This document shows, piece by piece, positions 59,470 to 64,000 of a stretch of DNA of 64,000 nt (positions are counted from its first letter, which is position 1; each line of letters begins with the position of its first letter). A program made the translations under genes and the position numbers. Below the pieces are notes generated by a model that saw only the letters and a program-made list of their open reading frames with translations, was not told the origin of the DNA and ran no database searches. Source of the stretch: Mytilus trossulus (lineage: Eukaryota > Mollusca > Bivalvia > Mytilida > Mytilidae); assembly GCF_036588685.1 (NCBI RefSeq), contig NC_086378.1, forward strand, positions 15,417,578 through 15,481,577, read 5' to 3'.

Positions 59470-62400
59470 ATCGACTTTTTGACTATTCGAAAAAGCCGAC
59501 CGTACCCGCATGCGGATACGCGCAGACACTGCCATGTTTTAAACTTTGATTATAAACCATCAATTTTGCATACCAATATTTTTATGCTCTTTGTCCATTT
59601 CAGATAGATTCCCAAACTATCATTCACATGTCAGAAGAGGAATTGACAAAGTTTGTGCCGCTGTATGGGGATCGCAAAGCAATAATAGCGTTTAGCAGGG
59701 ACAGAAAAGACACGTCTTGTGAAAAGAAAAAGAAGACAAAGACGTCGTTAATGAAAAAACTTCGGGCAAAAGTGAATGCAATAAAGGGAGGGGCCTCTTA
59801 TAGTAGTGGAGATGAGGATGAGGATGAAAAAGATGTACGTAGTTCTTTAAGTAAGAAACTGAAAGGCAACAAGAACGCAGAAAAAAAGAAACGTCTTGTG
59901 GATCTAAGCTGTTTCCATCATGACGGTGATGCATATCATCAGATACGAGGAAACAAGGGCGGTGGCCCTAAGTCGTTTGACATGGAAAAATTTGATACGA
60001 TGGGACAAGTATTAGACCTTGCCAAACAGCTGTATTTTCCAAATGGACACAACGCAATGAGAGGTAAAATCACAGAATTTGAGATAAAACTAACTGACAC
60101 ATATTTTCAAAACATCGACTTACAGTCCACCGTGGAGTCCTGTTATAATCGTTTAAAGATGAGAACATTGAGGTTCAACTTCTGCACAGAAGGCACTACT
60201 AGTACAATTGAGAGTGACGAGTTGCCACCTTTATCACTTCCAAAGAATAGGAATGCAACAGCATCTGCTCAGAGTGGAGTTATTGAAGTAATGGAAATTA
60301 TTGACTTGCCTCCAACCTGTTTAAGCAAACCTGAAAAATCAAATGACATTTTTGTCACTAATGATTTTTATAATGCAGAACTTCCGGATATCCAAACAAA
60401 CTTTGATATTGCTGATTTTACGTTCGACGGTGATATTGCATTTGGTCCTAATGTACGGGCAAGCAATGTAAGCTTAGACTCGACATTACCATTAGAGAGT
60501 GGAAGTGGTGATACTTTGGACAGACCATTAGAATTTGCGAATGCTGGTAGAGTGGAGAGAAAAATTATTCGTATACATAGGGCTTCAGCTTTAATGGATA
60601 TGATAATTCATTTTAAAGATCCAAACATCATGACTGTAGACATTGATGCCATCATGGTATTAGACAATGGTAAGGAAGAAGCCGGAGAAGGAGATGGTGT
60701 TTTCAGAGATTGTATAACCCAGTTTTGGGATGAATTCTATGAACAATGCACAGAGGGTCGTATTTTCAAGGTACCTGTACTTGGGCATGATTTCCAAAAG
60801 GAGGAATGGAAAGCTGTTAGTAGAATAATAAGAAAGGGTTTTGAAGTCAGTGGTTACTGACCCATTTCAATTATGCCTGCTATATTCGAAGAGTGCATTC
60901 ATGGAAGCATTGAATCAAGTCTGATTGAATTGTTTTCAGATTACTTACCTGAAATGGAAAGTCAGATTGTTAAAAAAGCTATTTCCAATTTCAATGATGT
61001 GGATCAAGATGACTTCCTTGAATTCCTTGATAGTCATTCTTGTAGAAAATTGGTGAATTCTGAAAATGTCCTGCCAATTATTGGAGAGTTGGCACATAAA
61101 GAGTTGATTCAACAACCACGCTACGTGATCGAATGTTTCCGTTCAGAATTACGACAGTTGCAAGTCACTCCAGGCAAACTACAACAAATTTATCAAGAAA
61201 TGAAACAAACATCTAAGGAAATTTTGAAATCCTTGAGTGTACCGGAAAACATGAAAGAAGCGGAAAGGCTATGTGCAGGCTTTTTAAAAAGATATATCAA
61301 AGATCTAGATGGAGAAAAACAAAAGGCTTTCTTGAGGTTCTGCACAGGTTCAGATGTCCTGCTGGGAATGAAAATAACGATTGAGTTTTTTTAATCTAAA
61401 GGGTTCACACGGTCACCAATAGCTCATACATGTGGGCGAGTATTACAAATTCCATCAACTTATGACACATATCCTTCTTTTAGGTTTGAGTTCAATTATC
61501 TGTTGAACAGTAAGGTTTGGGTAATGGACATAGTTTAGAGTTCATATAGTGTAATAGTGCTGGCATTCCAGGATGTTCCGATGAAAATGGACATAAACTC
61601 AATGTATGAGTACAGTTCTAAATGATTCAAGTATTCTTTATTTAATAATTCATGTTTAAAGGAGGTTCGTGTAATGATTTTGTGTAATGATTTTATGTCG
61701 TGAGTTCGGCAGAGGGAGTTTTTTTCAAGTTTTTTTTTTAAGTGTTCACAGTGTTGAACAGAAAAGCATTTCAGATTTATGTGAACAATTTGTTCTGTGT
61801 TTGTTTATGTCCATTACCCAAACCTTACTGTTCAACAGTTTTGAGAGAAACACAAGCTGCATTAAAGTTTTGCCATAAAGGCAAGCCACTTGATTTTATT
61901 GTATTATTGTCAATATTGTTATGTTATAATGATTTCAGTCAAATAGCAGTAGGTATTACTTTTTATTTACCTTGTCATTAACTATTTTGTTGTTTTATTT
62001 CAATTACAAGTTTCAGTGAATCTATTTCATTTAATTGTTAATTCCTCTTGCCATTAACGATTTTTTCCTCACTTTCTTCGGTCTTTGTTTCCAATTATTT
62101 TGATTCATGCGTAATCCTAAACATTTTTGAAGATCTTTTCTTACGCTTTAAGATTGATTTGGATCAAACTTGTAAATAATTATCCTCAGTTTATAATAGA
62201 AGAAAAGTATAATATACATAGTTATATCACAATATTGTATTGTTATCAGGCCAAAAATAGATAAATTTTCATCGATAAAATGATTTCCTTCTTATGCCTT
62301 TTCAGACCTGATTGGCGACCATTACTGAAATAAAATGTTCATCAGAATACACCATGTATCGTAAAAATTGATAGGAGCTATTTAATTCAGGTCTTCGATT

Positions 62401-62484
62401 GAAATTTTGCTTAGATCAAATGTTTTAAAAGATGTTATTCGATAGTGGACATGACTTTGATACTTTATTGAAAAACATAGAATA

Positions 62485-62675
62485 TAAAAAAAGAAGATTG
62501 GGTATGATTGCCAATGAGACAACTATCCACAAAAGACCAAAATGACACAAACATTAACAACTTCAGGTCACCATACGGCCTTCAACAATGAGCAAAGCCC
62601 ATACCGCATAGTCAGCTATAAAAGGCCCCGATAAGACAATGTAAAACAATTCAAACGAGAAAGACTACAGTTAGT
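62485..62675 (+). repeat. Dispersed repeat R1
   Basis: 'aagattgggtatgattgcca', 'atgagacaactatccac' and 'catacggccttcaacaatga' to 'gataagacaatgtaaaacaa', close to the 51115 copy. Confidence 0.75.
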
Positions 62676-63830
62676 GTTCATTTAGTGTATTTAAGAGCTT
62701 CCAAATGAGATAAAAATAAATCTCTCCTTAATTAAGAAGAATTCCTAGCGTAAAGCTTCCTAGCTTAAAACGTATAGTGATATACCTGTATCAACTTGAT
62801 GAAGTTGCAAAGTTGTGATGCACAATTAACTGGTTACTATCAGAAGATTGGAAGTTATACAAACCCTATCGCTTTTTTATGTTGGTTTAGACAAAGCTTC
62901 TTTATGTTGGTTTAGACAGAGATTGTCATTGTCTACATGTATGGTAGAATAAATATATGTCTCTCGTTTAGGGGTACGAAGGGGGACCTTCTTCTGTCAT
63001 ATATTTCCTCCTCCTTCTTTCCAATACTTGACCTTTTACAATTAACACTGGTTAGAGGCAACATAAATTCGACCCATTTCTTCTTTTTATTTTAAGCTTA
63101 TTTGCGTAGTGATGTCCTTTGTTTGGTGTCTTGCTTTATTGTTACCAGTTGTGTTTTTGTCCCCGGTTTACTTTTGACACTTTGGTTTTCGCGTACTTCT
63201 TTACAATATCTGTTACAAGAAAATCTTTGGTATCGAGCCTTCCAATTTATCAGACAACAAAGACGCATTGCTTCATTTTTAGAAACGACATCAACTGGTA
63301 CAAGGAAACCTGGTTAAACCGAAAACCTGTATTAACCAAACATGCTCTTAAGCTCTATCGTATCAAATTGTATGCGTTAAGAACCTGGCATCAACCAAAA
63401 CCGAACCACATATTAAGTCCCGAAGAGGTTCTTTTTAAACAGGTTTCACTGTTCTAAGAATTATGTATTTACAGCACAACACAGAAAGGGTTAAAAAGAT
63501 TACCCCTTTGGAAAGGGCACCTGGCTTAAAAGGTCCAGAGAGCTTTGCTATCACTTCAGTATGTGTCGTCGTCTGTTGTTACCGTTTCTGAGATATCTGC
63601 AAGTTTAATAGGTACTTCTAGTAATGTGGCATTGCTGTGTAATAAAAGTTGCATTACTTCTAGTTTGAAGACTATGTTGAGGCCCTGCTCCTAGGGCATG
63701 ATCCAGCGACTTTGAATGAACTACATTTTGCAAGTTACTTTTTCTGCTAACAGTAAAGGTAAAGGTAATATGTTTGGCTAGCTGAACCGTGAAGTCATTA
63801 TGTTAGATATATCATCCTTCTTTCTGAGTA

Positions 63831-63925
63831 GTCTGGTCCTACAGACGGATAAATTGGTTTTTTGTCGGACTAGTCATTTTAGTCCTACAGACGGATAAAT
63901 TGTTTTTTTGTCGGACTAGTCGTTT
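63831..63925 (+). repeat. Two tandem units of ~50 bp
   Basis: 'gtcctacagacggataaatt' followed by 'ttttttgtcggactagtc' occurs twice in a row with one or two differences. Confidence 0.85.
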
Positions 63926-64000
63926 AAGTATACTTTAACTTAATGATGACTTAACGGTTCAGCTAGCAATCAAGCTAACCAAATACAAGTATATTACTTA

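Larger units (their letters stand above)
56921..61538 (+). pseudogene. SAM-like plus HECT-like gene with two in-frame stops
   Basis: Exon 56921-57001 (27 codons, TTTCAG before the ATG, donor AAAAG|GTAAAC, phase 0) joins 59604-61538 (acceptor CATTTCAG). The first ~62 residues form a SAM-like domain ending in EEELTKF...YGDRKAII. Next come a Lys-rich stretch, an acidic Ser/Asp/Glu patch (SSGDEDEDEKD) and a conserved-looking globular region. A HECT-like E3 domain spans roughly codons 343-671 (N-lobe GEGDGVFRDCITQFWDEF). The frame never shifts, but TGA at 60858-60860 (codon 446) and TAA at 61392-61394 (codon 624) interrupt it. After the TAA the C-lobe continues (SPIAHTCGRVLQIPSTY), with the expected thioester cysteine at codon 637 (61431-61433), and ends at TAG 61536-61538. 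HECT ligases need this cysteine to carry ubiquitin, so any product stopping earlier would be inactive. Recent pseudogene is favoured; readthrough, allele or assembly error remain possible. Confidence 0.82.
61539..64000. other. 3' flank of SAM-HECT, no further gene
   Basis: AATAAA at about 62327 ('ctgaaataaaatgttc') is a possible but distant poly(A) signal. ORFs at 61687-61981 and 63102-63457 lack motifs. R1 copy at 62485-62675 and a 3' tandem repeat are listed separately. Confidence 0.45.

Noticed and set aside
60858-60860. In-frame TGA as a selenocysteine codon
   Set aside because: The position is not an expected Cys in HECT domains, and a second in-frame stop is TAA, which cannot be selenocysteine.
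63102-63457. Overlapping ORFs of 71 and 112 codons near the right edge
   Set aside because: Overlap in different frames, no motif or splice structure; likely repeat-derived or chance.

Overview
The window looks like nuclear DNA of a marine bivalve, most probably a mussel (Mytilus group). It is AT-rich, with small intron-split genes, GT-AG introns, many dispersed and tandem repeats, and mollusc-type cysteine-rich secreted peptides. No operons, rRNA genes, CRISPR arrays or intact long viral or retroelement ORFs were seen.

Layout. (1) 1.6-4.2 kb, plus strand: a three-exon secreted Cys-rich protein of 125 aa that I do not recognise. (2) 6.3-21.1 kb, plus strand: two defensin-like (CS-alpha-beta) antimicrobial peptide genes, A at 9701-12103 and B at 17920-20904. 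Each sits behind a copy of a duplicated ~2.4 kb block carrying its TATA-like box and a short non-coding first exon. B has lost the GT of its signal-exon donor, and introns 2 of A and B carry unrelated minisatellites (23 bp and 38 bp). (3) 23.9-38.3 kb, minus strand: a cluster of three two-exon genes for small secreted proteins built from one or two copies of a C-x2-C-x(9-11)-C-x4-C unit. I do not recognise this family; it is the best candidate for something undescribed. (4) 49.6-53.2 kb, plus strand: a signal exon and a phase 1-1 immunoglobulin-like exon, start of a gene whose 3' part I could not find. (5) 56.9-61.5 kb, plus strand: a SAM-like plus HECT-like gene whose frame is intact to the end of the C-lobe except for two in-frame stops (TGA 60858, TAA 61392), the second 13 codons before the expected catalytic cysteine.

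Most of the rest is repeats: several mussel-type dispersed families (named R1-R9 here for convenience), tRNA-headed SINEs, fold-back and TIR elements, and minisatellites. Three of the loci (defensins, CxxC cluster, Ig exon) look like innate-immunity or secreted-effector genes, so the window reads as a fast-evolving host-defence neighbourhood. That reading is inference. Exon joins were worked out by hand from splice sites and phase and have no transcript support.
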